DNA from: Pelargonium cotyledonis
Lineage: Eukaryota; Streptophyta; Magnoliopsida; Geraniales; Geraniaceae
DNA length: 27,590 nt
Assembly: GCA_036897625.1 (NCBI GenBank)
Contig: JAYMTA010000510.1
Coordinates: forward strand, 1-27,590
Direction of reading: 5' to 3'
Shown: positions 10,790-21,000 of the stretch, one piece after another
Layout of the letters: every line of letters begins with the position of its first letter
How positions within the stretch are numbered: position 1 is the first letter of the stretch
The notes under the pieces: model-generated
Database searches by the model: none
What the model was told of the DNA's origin: nothing
The model's input: only the letters and a program-made list of their open reading frames with translations
Position numbers and translations under genes: made by a program

Positions 10790-11866
10790 ATGGACGCGCT
10801 CTTAGGGTTCGAAGCAGAACTGAGAGAGGATGATCTGCAGACGACATCTTCATGCGGCTACAAGTTTGTCCCCTGGATGAGCTGGGACGAATGGGACTTT
10901 GTCAGAGACTCTCTCTTCTCTTCTTCCCCTGATTCCATTGCCATAGCTCTCGATAGAGTAAGATACTATCATGTCCTTGTCTGTCTTCCCCGTTTCAGCT
11001 GAAGTTTCAGGAATTAGAATCTGGAGTTTGGTTTGTGAGAAAACTGGGGTGGAAGATAGAAAATGAAGTTTTAATTAGTGTTTGGGTTTACTTTTATCGA
11101 CTTAGAAAATGATTCGATGGCTGCTTTTGGTTCATTCTTGCTTAATTTCTGGACTCTTTTGACTGAACATTAAGATATGAAATGTTTTATGATATATGAA
11201 TTCGTGAGGTTTTTGGTGTTCAGATATCAGCTTGGCGAAGCCGAGGATGTCTTCCGGTTGTGATTGAAGTTACAGCATCTCTAATTGAAATTCAGCAAAA
11301 AGATCCTTACTTTAGGTAAAGGCCTTCTTCTGGATTCAAATTGAAAGCTTTGGTTGTTACTTTCTAGAGTACTAGTCTGCGAGCTTCTGAAGATGCAATG
11401 GAAGAGCAATGGTGTATTGCGAGCTTCTGAAGATGCAATGGAAGAGCAAAGTACGGATATGATATAACATGGAAAAAATCTAAAGAAGATTGAGTCTTTC
11501 AAAACATTATAAAAATAATGCAGCTGACCAGGTCCCTGACCATGGAATGTGTAGTCATTAGTTCTTAATTGAGGGTTTTTTCTATGTTGTCCTTTTTGCT
11601 TCGGGTTGCTTTTGTACCTTCTTTCCAATTTAAATTTTGCAAGCTTCTAGTGTACAATGTTATACTATTCTTTCTATTTAAGATTTTGTTTTGGTTTGAC
11701 CCTCATGCCATTGAATTCATGTGCACTTTTGCATAATTGTAGGAAGGACCTGAAAGAAGAATCTTCAGATTCGGACGAAATTCTTGCAATGTTGTATTGC
11801 ATGGCAATCATGAGGTGAAGTTCCTGTTCTTTTCCATCTTATTAGTTACTTGTGCACTCAGCCTTT

Positions 11867-11939
<73 letters not shown>

Positions 11940-14900
11940 GGTAGGAGAAGCATCGTGTATTCAAAGTTATATTACATTGATAATTGATTTATATCCAATA
12001 TTGCAGTTTTTTGCGATGAAAACTTAATACTCCAAATTTATATACTTCCTCCGTTCTAAAATAAGTGTCTTGTTTTCTCTTCTAGAAAGTTAGTTATGCA
12101 TGAATTACCAATAGTGTTCTTGTAATAAGTTAGTTATTATATCTATATTCAAAATTATATTACAACGATAATTGATTTATATCCAGTATTGCAATTTGCG
12201 ATGCTAACTTATATTCCAAATATATATATCCCTCCATGTGTCTTATTTTCTCTTTTAGAAAATTAGTTATGCGTGAATTATCAACAGTGCTCTTATAATA
12301 AGTTAGTTAGTATATCTTAAGATTGTTACAAGTTACAACACTTGCATGGAGATAGAAGAAGAAATATATAACACTAACTAATTTATCCTTAATATTTTTC
12401 AAAATAGAAAGCAAGACACTTATCTTGGGACGGAGGTAGTATATTATAGCATGTGTCTTGAATATATTTATCACCTAATCAGTCTGCTCATATAGTTGGT
12501 AGGACTTCAGTCTGCTACTCCATTGTAATAGAACATTTTTTCGTACATTTTTTTCCAGTTTATGTACCGATCTTGAGATGAGTCACCAGAAAAACTTGCA
12601 ATAGCTCAAAATCTATTTCAGTGAATAATTTGAAATCATCTCAGGAAACTCAATAACCTTAACTAATATAATGTTGGCGGTATCTTGTTGAGAGTCCCTG
12701 TTGACTGAATCTTTCAGGATACAATCTTGGGTGAGGTCTGCTTTTGCTATGTTTTCTTGGGAGTATTATGTGCATAATAGAGGCAAAGAGGTGGCTTTCC
12801 ATGCTCTTATTATTTTAAAACTGTATCTATCTACGTACATGGATCTGTGATTTGTTTGGTAACCTAGTAAGTTTGCTTCTTTTATTTGTTGAGGGACATT
12901 TTATGTGCCCACTGTTGACACATGCTGGTTGTTTATAAGACATGTAAGAAATGAATAATTCAGTCTTACACACTTTAGTCTTATTTTTGAAGGCTTGTGA
13001 ATTGTGTTATTGAGAAGACGCGTAAAAAGGAAGAGATTTCAATTGCTATGGCAGCTGATGAAATGCATATTCCTCGCATGCTAATTGATATTCGTCACGG
13101 TAAGTAACTTCAATCATATATTCCTCATGTGTGTCTTTTGAAGTCATCAAGTATCTTCTTCATTTTTGGCTTTATGCAACCCAAGCATGTGTCATAGTAT
13201 GAGCTGTAAATTCCTCATCCTATTTCTAGTAGTTGCTACGAAACCCACTTTCTGTGTCTTGTGGGATTATAAAGAATGATTTATCTCAATTCCCCATCTG
13301 TGGTTCTTACTCATTCGTTGTACAATATGGTTTGTGATTTTCCAATATATAAGTTAAATTGAAAACCTAATAAGCTTTCCTTTCTGGCAATGCTTCTATT
13401 GTAGAGGGTTCTCATCGTGATCTGCCTTCTCTTCGACTAGTTCGCCGTGGCTCCATTATGGTAAAAAAAAAAAAAAACAGATTTTCTTTTTGTCAATTAA
13501 GCATCTCATTTCCTTTAGAGATTATTCTTTTGTTAGTATTTGCGTTTGCTTCCGCTGTTGTTAATGGTAAAATATCATGTGTTGATGAATTTAGGCTCTT
13601 GATTGGCTGAAATCTTACTACTGGGATCCACAAAAGGAGGTGATTCCATTGCAAAGAGGTGGACTTGCTTATACTAGAAAAGAAATTAAGTCTAAACTTA
13701 GTGAATTGGCATTTTGTATAAAATTTAAGCAGAGTCAGCGATCAAGTTCTTCAACGATCAAGGGGAAACGTGCGTATTACTTTTTCCTTTTCAGGTTTAA
13801 TTGTTATAGGAATGCCCTAGTTTTATTTCAGCTTACAGTTCTTGGATCTTGCATGACATATATCATCTTTTTGCATCAAACTAACTAAAAATGAAGAAAT
13901 TTCATATCTATATGAACATCCCTTGAAAAGAAGATAACACAAAACACGGAAGCTATGATTTGAAAAGTGACAAAATAACTAGTGAATCAGAATCCACTGT
14001 TGGCGCTGCTGTTTTGCGGTTAGGTTGCTACTCAAATTTAAATATATTGAATTTTTCATTAGTTAAGTGCATGCTCTCTATTTCCAATTTCTGGATGATT
14101 AACTCATAGTTACATAAATAACATAGTAACTTGTCGGGTTCTCTTAAATAAGTGTGATGTTTTGGTGATTTTTATTTGTCTGGAAAACTTCTTTCAGTTA
14201 GTGCTACATTGAAACTCCACTTATTTACTGAAGTTGTAAAGTTATATCACAGTTAACCTAATTTTCTGAATTTATATTTGGTGCTTCATTTGTTGGTTAC
14301 TGACTTCCACTTGTCTTGTAGGTGGTAGACCTTCTGATCTGCTTTGTGGGCGTAGCAAGTTCTTCTTACTGGCAACAAGCAAGCTCCATACGTCTAAATC
14401 TGGGGGTAAGGCATTCTCTTCTCGTACTGTATCTGTTACATGATGGCGGTGCTATTTTATCATATTTTTTTATTTCTCTGAAGGCACATTTAAATTAAGA
14501 TATCGTTGTAACTTTTTGTCCTAATAAATAGAGTTGCTCGAGCACATATTATGAGCTGAAAAGTTTGTCAAAATCAGTAGCTCAAATTAACTTGTTATAC
14601 AAATTTACGTAATATTTAGACATTTCTCAAACAATGTTGGTGTATGCTACTTGAAACCAATAGTAAAGCTCCTTAAGATCTTGTATTCTCCTCTGTTAAG
14701 CCAGATGCTGTCATGTCATTCCTCACTACTTTTTGTTCTAACTTAGATTTGCACCCAACCCCTTTTACTTTTTCCTAAAAGAATTTCTCTACCCTTCCCT
14801 TACAGGGTCTCTAATCTCCTATGAAACAGTAATTCACCCTGTTGGTCTCAGAATTTCTCTTCCATTCTTTTTCAAAACCTTTTTTATTCTGAAGTCTCTC

Positions 14901-16486
14901 CATCTGTCTAATTTGATATTTTAAATGTTAGTACTATTTTGGATTCCCTTTAGCAGTTCATTTGAATTTAATACTGTTTTAAATTAAGATTTTATGATTG
15001 ATTAATTGAGCTTGCTTTAGAATATGTATTTAAACATCTGCTAATATGACAATGTTTTTCTTTACTAATGGAAGTGAACTTTATGTTCAGGTTATAAGAC
15101 ACATATAAAAAAGACATTGAGCAGTCTTGTTCAGTTATATTCTTCTTTCTCATCAGAAATAGTGTCGCTTTTGTTGGAGTTTTTGCTAAAGGCATCAGTA
15201 TCCTCAGACTTGGTGGAGAATGATTGGAAGGTTGTAATAACACAATTCTCAAGTAAGGAACCTGAATTGGTCCTGTCTCTTCTCAAGGCAGTACTTGATA
15301 TGATTCAGACTCGGGAAGCAATGAAATATGGAATTGGTAACTCCTCTTGTACATTTGTAATTTTGTATGATCTTATTCTCGAATTTGCAATACTGTGCAT
15401 GCTATTGCAAGTATTTTCTTTTACATGCTCCCTATTATTAGGCTGCTTTTGCAATCATCGTTCCAAGTACGGTTTTGAAGGTGTTCATTCAACACTACTT
15501 CTGGTGATAGGCATTGGCCAACTAATTATGGAGTAGTGCATTTGACGCCTGCCAGATTTAAATGTGCGTGCTAAATTTCAAATGATGTAAATAAAGCTAA
15601 CTTTCTGTTTATTATTTTATTTTATTTTTCTTCAGGACGAGAACAACTCTCTCAAGAGTCTCAGACAGAAATCTGTGAAATTGAACGCCTTTCATCTTTG
15701 TTTAGATGGCTTGTTGGGAATCTCAAGGGTTTGAAGCCTCTTCATCGCAAAGATGTAGCTTCTAAAATTGAAAACTCGTCGGCAGAAATAGATGTACCAA
15801 AAGTAATTCTAACACAACTACTGCGAAAATGTCTCCTGGTGTCAGCTACTGGCAACACCCAGCTCATGGATTCAGCCTTGCTTCTTGCAGCTCTAACAGG
15901 AAACAACTCTATAATGGAGAAGCTCAAAAAGCTTTCATTGCTATATTGTTCAAATTCCGAGAATAATAAAGAAGATTTGTCGTCCTTGAGCTCCCATAAC
16001 AGTTTTATCCAGCAAGAGGAATCTATTAATCAAGCTGCTAAGAAATTAGAGTTGGTAAAATCTCATCGAACGAAAGACAAGATTGTGAAAACAACAGAAG
16101 GTGATTTGGGTAGTTCAAACACGTGGATCGTTGCAGAATCATGGAACCCTTGTCCAATAGGTATGCTGCCCCGTGATATTGGTTCTTCTGGCCGTTTGTC
16201 TGTTCTTAACTGCAATGTCAATGCTCACGAAAAGGAAAGAGATGTATCCCCAATTAGGGAAGAGGGCGAGCCTAACCAAGTTAGCATCAAGAGGGTAGCC
16301 GATTGTGATGTTCAGCTAATTGATAACTCGAGTCTTAAGAAGATGCGGGAGACAGTGGATGACTGCACACCCGAGAAAGAGGATGTGGAAGGTGTTGGAG
16401 GCCGGTTGATGATTGAGGGGGTCTGGAAGGAAGTTGGAGAAAAAGAGCTGCTCGACTTTCAGTCTCAAGTTAGGATTTTGGTGTAA
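10790..16486 (+). CDS. LAS1: LAS1-family pre-rRNA ITS2 endonuclease
   Basis: Nine exons with matching phases: 10790-10957, 11224-11315, 11743-11814, 12993-13099, 13405-13460, 13595-13769, 14322-14405, 15091-15336, 15636-16486 (1851 nt, 616 aa). LAS1 is the nucleolar HEPN ribonuclease that, with the polynucleotide kinase GRC3/NOL9, cuts ITS2 between 5.8S and 25S rRNA. The N-terminal HEPN domain (about residues 27-175) carries VPWMSWDEWDFVRDSLF, ISAWRSRGCLPVVIEVTA, and the catalytic RHxxxH as RHEGSH (R145, H146, H150), whose codons are split by the intron after 13099. Next comes LPSLRLVRRGSIMALDWLKSYYW, typical of Las1. The middle is helical and Ser-rich; the C-terminal part holds WNPCPIGMLPRD, resembling the conserved Las1 tail that contacts GRC3. 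The ATG is the first in a leader with a telo box. All expected active-site residues are present, so the gene looks functional. Confidence 0.93.
11378..11449. repeat. Exact tandem repeat, 40-bp period, in LAS1 intron 2
   Basis: A 32-base block (starting TGCGAGCTTCTGAAGATGC) occurs at 11378-11409 and again without a change at 11418-11449. The period is 40 bp with an 8-base spacer. Perfect identity implies a recent duplication. The unit starts 62 bases after the exon 2 donor and does not disturb either splice site. Confidence 0.9.
11868..11935. repeat. Compound microsatellite (CT)n(AC)n
   Basis: An uninterrupted CT run (11868-11904) passes directly into an AC run (11905-11935) in LAS1 intron 3, 53 bases after the exon 3 donor. 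It is a simple sequence repeat expected to vary in length between individuals. The ORF that spans it is an artefact of the repeat. Confidence 0.95.
11954..12440. mobile_element. Stowaway-like MITE with tandem duplication of its left part and flank
   Basis: Two MITE left halves are present. Copy A starts near 12045 (CTTCCTCCGTTCTAAAATAA) and stops near 12141. Copy B starts near 12230 (CCCTCCATGTGTC) and runs through to the right end GGGACGGAGGTAG at about 12439, with TA after it. The DNA just left of copy A (11954-12044: ATTCAAAGTTATATTAC..., TAATTGATTTATATCCA) is repeated just left of copy B (12142-12229). A segment of about 188 bp made of flank plus MITE left end was therefore duplicated in tandem after insertion. 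It lies in LAS1 intron 3. Confidence 0.8.
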
Positions 16487-16502
16487 CAAGTCATAACTTG
16501 TG

Positions 16503-16508
16503 AATAAA
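16503..16508 (+). terminator. Polyadenylation signal of LAS1
   Basis: AATAAA lies 17 bases after the LAS1 stop codon. It is the only canonical signal close to the stop. Such a short distance would give a very short 3'UTR, so a weaker downstream site may be used instead. Confidence 0.4.
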
Positions 16509-16930
16509 TGCATAGCCAAAAAAGCTCTTGCATGTCATCAAATTTTGGTTCATTTGTTCTAAATATCTATGGTGGTAAAGACACATTCAGCTTCATTTTT
16601 TTTTTCTTTCTTGTAATGGGTAGGATTTTCGCTTGCCAGCTGAAACACCATTAACGTTGGTGAAATCAGAGAAATGGTATTCAAAACTGAAAATATGAAT
16701 ATTCAGGTTTTGCTCCTCAAATAAGTATAGGATTATTATTTGATCAATATAAATCAGTATAATTTATTAGAAATTTTGATACTTTTGTGAAATATAGGAA
16801 TTGAAACTGGCTGACTTTATAATTATATTTTCAATTTTCCCTACTTTTGTCATAAAAATATATTACAATATGGCTGACATTTGCTATAAACAAATTTGTA
16901 ATTTTTAAGTTCAAATTTCTGTCACGTGAT
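16509..16930. other. LAS1 3' flank, no gene seen
   Basis: AT-rich sequence with long A/T runs between the LAS1 end and the LINE-derived insertion. No conserved ORF, RNA gene or clear repeat end is visible on either strand. Confidence 0.5.
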
Positions 16931-16955
16931 TCAACAAATCCCATGGTACATCAAA

Positions 16956-17726
16956 AAGAAAACAGCGGCTGGTCTCTCTTAGGAATGCAAACCTTGGGGT
17001 TTTTTAGGAGGCAAAGTTGTTACGGCTTGTGTTGAGGATCTGTTAAGGATGCGGCGGAGCAGCGGAGAACGCGTGTTTAGGCAGGGGATAGCAGCTGCTT
17101 TTTCCGGTTTTGTCGAAGATGGCCGGTAATAACTAGGGATTGTTGATCGGCAATGGTTTGTCGGCAGGTACTGGTGAGACAAAAAACTCGCAAGTTGCGA
17201 ACCTGGCTGCTCAGGCTCGACAAGGGCATGATGGGGGTTCGAGGTGGCTCCCGTGATAGGATCATGTCACGGGCAAGCCGAGATCGACCGTCGAGCAGGG
17301 ACGAAAGTCGGCCTTATTGATCCGACAGTGCCGAGTGAATATTAGATTCAGTACGTAAGACATGACTGAAAAGAGGAAGGAAACGAGCTACAAGAAAAAA
17401 AAGCTTAATTCGACATATTGTGTTGGTGGTCATTTGGAGGTTGCAAAAAGTTATTCGACTGATTAAGAGAGAGAGAGTTTTACCCGTACCTCTGATTTGG
17501 TTTATTAGTTAGTATTCAAATCAAAAGATTACGTGATTTTTGGCGCGAGATTTCAAAATTTGAAAATTGAGAGTTCTTTAGATTATGCTTCAATTTTGAT
17601 TTTATTTAAGTTGGAGATTAGTTTTGTTTCGGTTGGGTTGCATTTTCTCTTTAGCTGTACTATTGCTTTTTTCTAACTAATGAAAGTTAAGTTGCTTGTT
17701 CCCCGTAAATAAAAAAAAAAAAAAAA
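16956..17726 (+). mobile_element. Short LINE-derived retroposon with target duplication and poly(A)
   Basis: An insertion of about 771 bp is bounded by near-identical 18-base direct repeats, AAATCCCATGGTACATCA at 16938-16955 and AAATCCCATGATACACCA at about 17727-17744. It ends in a run of about 17 A, so it inserted in plus orientation by target-primed reverse transcription. The first 400 bases are more GC-rich than the surroundings and begin with a TCTCTCTTAGGAAT / GGGGTTTT segment like a plant LINE 5'UTR. The last 150 bases (T-rich, ending GCTTGTTCCCCGTAAAT) look like a LINE 3'UTR. No endonuclease or reverse transcriptase is present. It is too long for a usual SINE and shows no convincing tRNA-like A and B boxes. 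The two TSD mismatches suggest moderate age. Confidence 0.65.
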
Positions 17727-17745
17727 ATCCCATGATACACCAGAC

Positions 17746-18071
17746 GGTTTCTTTAGCTTGATTCCAATTAAGAGATTAACTTCAAAAGTCAACCTTCAAT
17801 CCTGCATGCATTTCAAAGCTAGCAGAAGCTATTACACTGTAACACCTATTATATGTTTGATCTTTAAGAAAAAGAAAGAGAATAAAAAAGAACACCACAC
17901 AATGAGAGACAAAGATCAAGAGAGAGAGATAGAGAGAGAATTGAGATGCTGCTATACATGGAGGCTAGTGAAATATACAAGTAAAATCTGGCCACACTGT
18001 CAATGCAAAACCACCCCCTAAAGTAATTTAGAACACCACACCTCAAAACCCACAGTGGAATGAATCTCCCT
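17746..18071 (-). other. 3'UTR/flank of the GPI-anchored protein gene
   Basis: Sequence after the minus-strand stop at 18072. On the transcript strand it includes a CT-rich tract (17910-17940) and T-rich DNA. The poly(A) site was not identified. No independent gene is supported. Confidence 0.4.
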
Positions 18072-21000
18072 TCAGTACAACAATGCACTGACAACAAATA
18101 ATGAAAAAATGGGTGTCAAGATTTCGAACCCACCACCACGACAGCCTGCATCATAACAGGACATGGATATGTCAGTCATTTATTCAGAAACCAGAATGAG
18201 AGTTGATTATGCGCCTAACTGCATCATTGCATAGTATCAAAGTATCAAAATCTAGAACTCAGCTACAGTGAATCCTGTAGAAACAACACTATTCTTCCAT
18301 ATTTGTTATTTCATCAACAGAAGATGCAGATGGCACGACAACTACATAAGAAGCATAAGTAATCTTTTCATGCATGCATGCCCTACCTCCCAAGCTACAT
18401 TTTAAATGGTGTTGTAAAGTGCTACAAGCATAACCTTTTATCAGACTTTTTAGGCAGCAAATTACCAATTAGATTGGGATCATCGGAAAGCTTTTCCAAA
18501 AGTTGCCTATAAATGTTTTAACACCCAATTGGTTGAAGTTTCGACAGATAACCTAGCTGTTTCTTAAAAACTTCTGTTCATGCATGACAGCCTTCACTTA
18601 TAACATTTATCCATTTCAATATGTAGGTTTACATAAACTACTCCATTTTACAAGTAAAACAACAAAAGCAAATCAAAGATCAGCAAAAAGAAAGCAGAAG
18701 GCAAAGATGTGTACCAGTATTTTTAAAAGTCTCTGATGTTGGCAGTGCAGGTAATGACATTTCTGCAATATTCAGTTGCTGCCATTAGAACCTAAACATT
18801 GATATAAACTGAACACGTATTTCTCATAGAATCCACAGTTCCACACTCTAATTAAGTTACATCTCTTACACTGTTGAAAAAGAAGGAACAAAAATAAAAA
18901 CAGGGAGACAAAATGGTTTTCAGGTTACCTGGAGCACAAAGAGACAAGGAGGACATAGTAGATGATGAAGGCCATGGAGCAGCAATGTTGTCAGTCAAAT
19001 CACATGTAAAGCTAAAACCCGTTGTGTTATCAAGAACCACATCTGAAAACAAGCTTCTAAGTAGACAGCCTGCATTTAAATTAAAAATATGATTTAACAC
19101 TAAAGAATTGTGAAAAGATAAGGTGGAAGGGGGAGTGGTACTGGGGATAAGAATACAAATAAGTGCAAACCTTGTTGGCCATAAGCTGCAACAGCACCCA
19201 TGAAAAAACCCACAAAACAGACAGACAATACATCAGATAAGATGAATGACCCCAGAAATGGACTATCAAGAAAACATTTTTGCAGGAAATATTACCTTGG
19301 ACACTAAAATCTTTCAAATCTACATCACAAAGTTCATAAATATTGGTCATGACTCCACCTCTTCGTAACATGGACCCAAAAAGCGTAGCACACATTATGG
19401 CTTGCTTGTTTGTGATTAACATTTGATTTTGTATCCCTGCAATGTAAGTATTTAACGAGCTACAGCAGGATGGACTTGGAGCAGCTACATTACGGCATGC
19501 TTTAATTACTTCTGAAGGCTGCTTAAAATCCAGAGGACAAACTGCAAAAGAGTATTTACTTCACTAAAGTGAAACAACTAAACCAGACTGTAATGTATAC
19601 GCAATATATGCATACAAAAGGACGCAATAAGACTTACTCATATTAATGTGTAACCAATTTTTTATCTTAGCTAACAGAAATGAAAATTGTTGGATGTGCT
19701 CTTCCAAGGAATTGGAAGAGCCCTATTTGAATCCTTCAGTTGTACAATAAACAAACTGGAATTTTTATATCACTCAAGTTAATCATGCATAGCCCAAAGG
19801 GACGGTCCAATGGTTCAAGAATCACCCTTCTCTAGTAGAAGTCGTGGGTTTGAATCTTGTATGGTGGGGTGGCGAAGGGTTATGGGAAAGGGGAGAGTTA
19901 CCCTCTATTGTGTAGCTCTGCACCTTGGGACATTATTTTTTTCAATTTTTTTTTAAAGTGATGCATATAAACAGAAACTACAATTGTATGCTAGACCTAA
20001 CATCCACAAAGTTGATGCTCCAATAAATCTATAGCACCATGCATGGTAGTTGAAGTAGATATTTAAATGTTTCAAATGCTCTTGATGTTGGTTAATATCA
20101 TCTCCACACTTCTTTTATTTAGACAATTAAAGGTAAATCAGTTTATATCGTTCTGTTGTAACCCAATCCTGTTTAATCTCAGGTGGCGTTCTCAAAAAAA
20201 TAAATAAAATAAATAAAATAAAATCCTGTTTAACTTAAATTTTAATGCGTTGGGTTATGGGTACTTATCATTCAATTCTAATGAGCCAACATACCCTCAT
20301 TTTATTATGCCATTTTCTTCAGCAATACAGATGGCGCACACTTAAATCACTAATAGCTTCACTTGCTTCAACATGCTTCACTTTTTCCAAAATAATAGTT
20401 TTTACTCGACACCATTCTCATGCTTCTTCTTTTCCTCATTGGGAAATTGTTAATTGTAGCCTAATTGTTATCTATAAATTTCTTTTGGAACATAGGCTTC
20501 TAATGATTAATGATACAACAGAACAAATGCAAAGCTAGGGCTAAGCATGACATCATGAAATTAAGTGGTCAAAAAGTAAACCAGTCATATACACCTATTA
20601 TATTAAGCATACAATATTATGCATTCATGATTAACCAAAAGCACAGGAAAAAAAAAAGTAAAGCAATTAGGCGACATAGACTTCTAATCCCTTCATCAAT
20701 CAATAACATACTAATATCTATTTGCTTATCATTAGCTGCATACACTTCTAATCCTTTCATTCATATATAAGATAATACTATGCACCATAGGTTGATGAGA
20801 AAGTGAGATAATATTACACCATACCTTTGTTAACTTTGCAGGCAGATAGTATCCGAAATGCAGTATTTGCAGCATCTGATGATAGTTTCCTAGAAAGGTA
20901 TGAATATACCACTCCTTTGCAATCACTAAGAGAATCAAAATGATTAGCCTCTGCAACCAATTTTTTGTTCTCATTTATCTCCAATTGTTCCCCAGATAGC

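Noticed and set aside
11797-12027. 76-aa ORF with Leu-Ser and Thr-His repeats
   Set aside because: Pure translation of the (CT)n(AC)n microsatellite in LAS1 intron 3.
16979-17265. Minus-strand ORFs of 62-67 aa
   Set aside because: They fall inside the plus-strand LINE-derived insertion and show no conserved motif.
19785-19880. Possible tRNA gene
   Set aside because: A- and B-box-like words are present but no cloverleaf, anticodon arm or acceptor stem forms; it is better explained as a SINE head.
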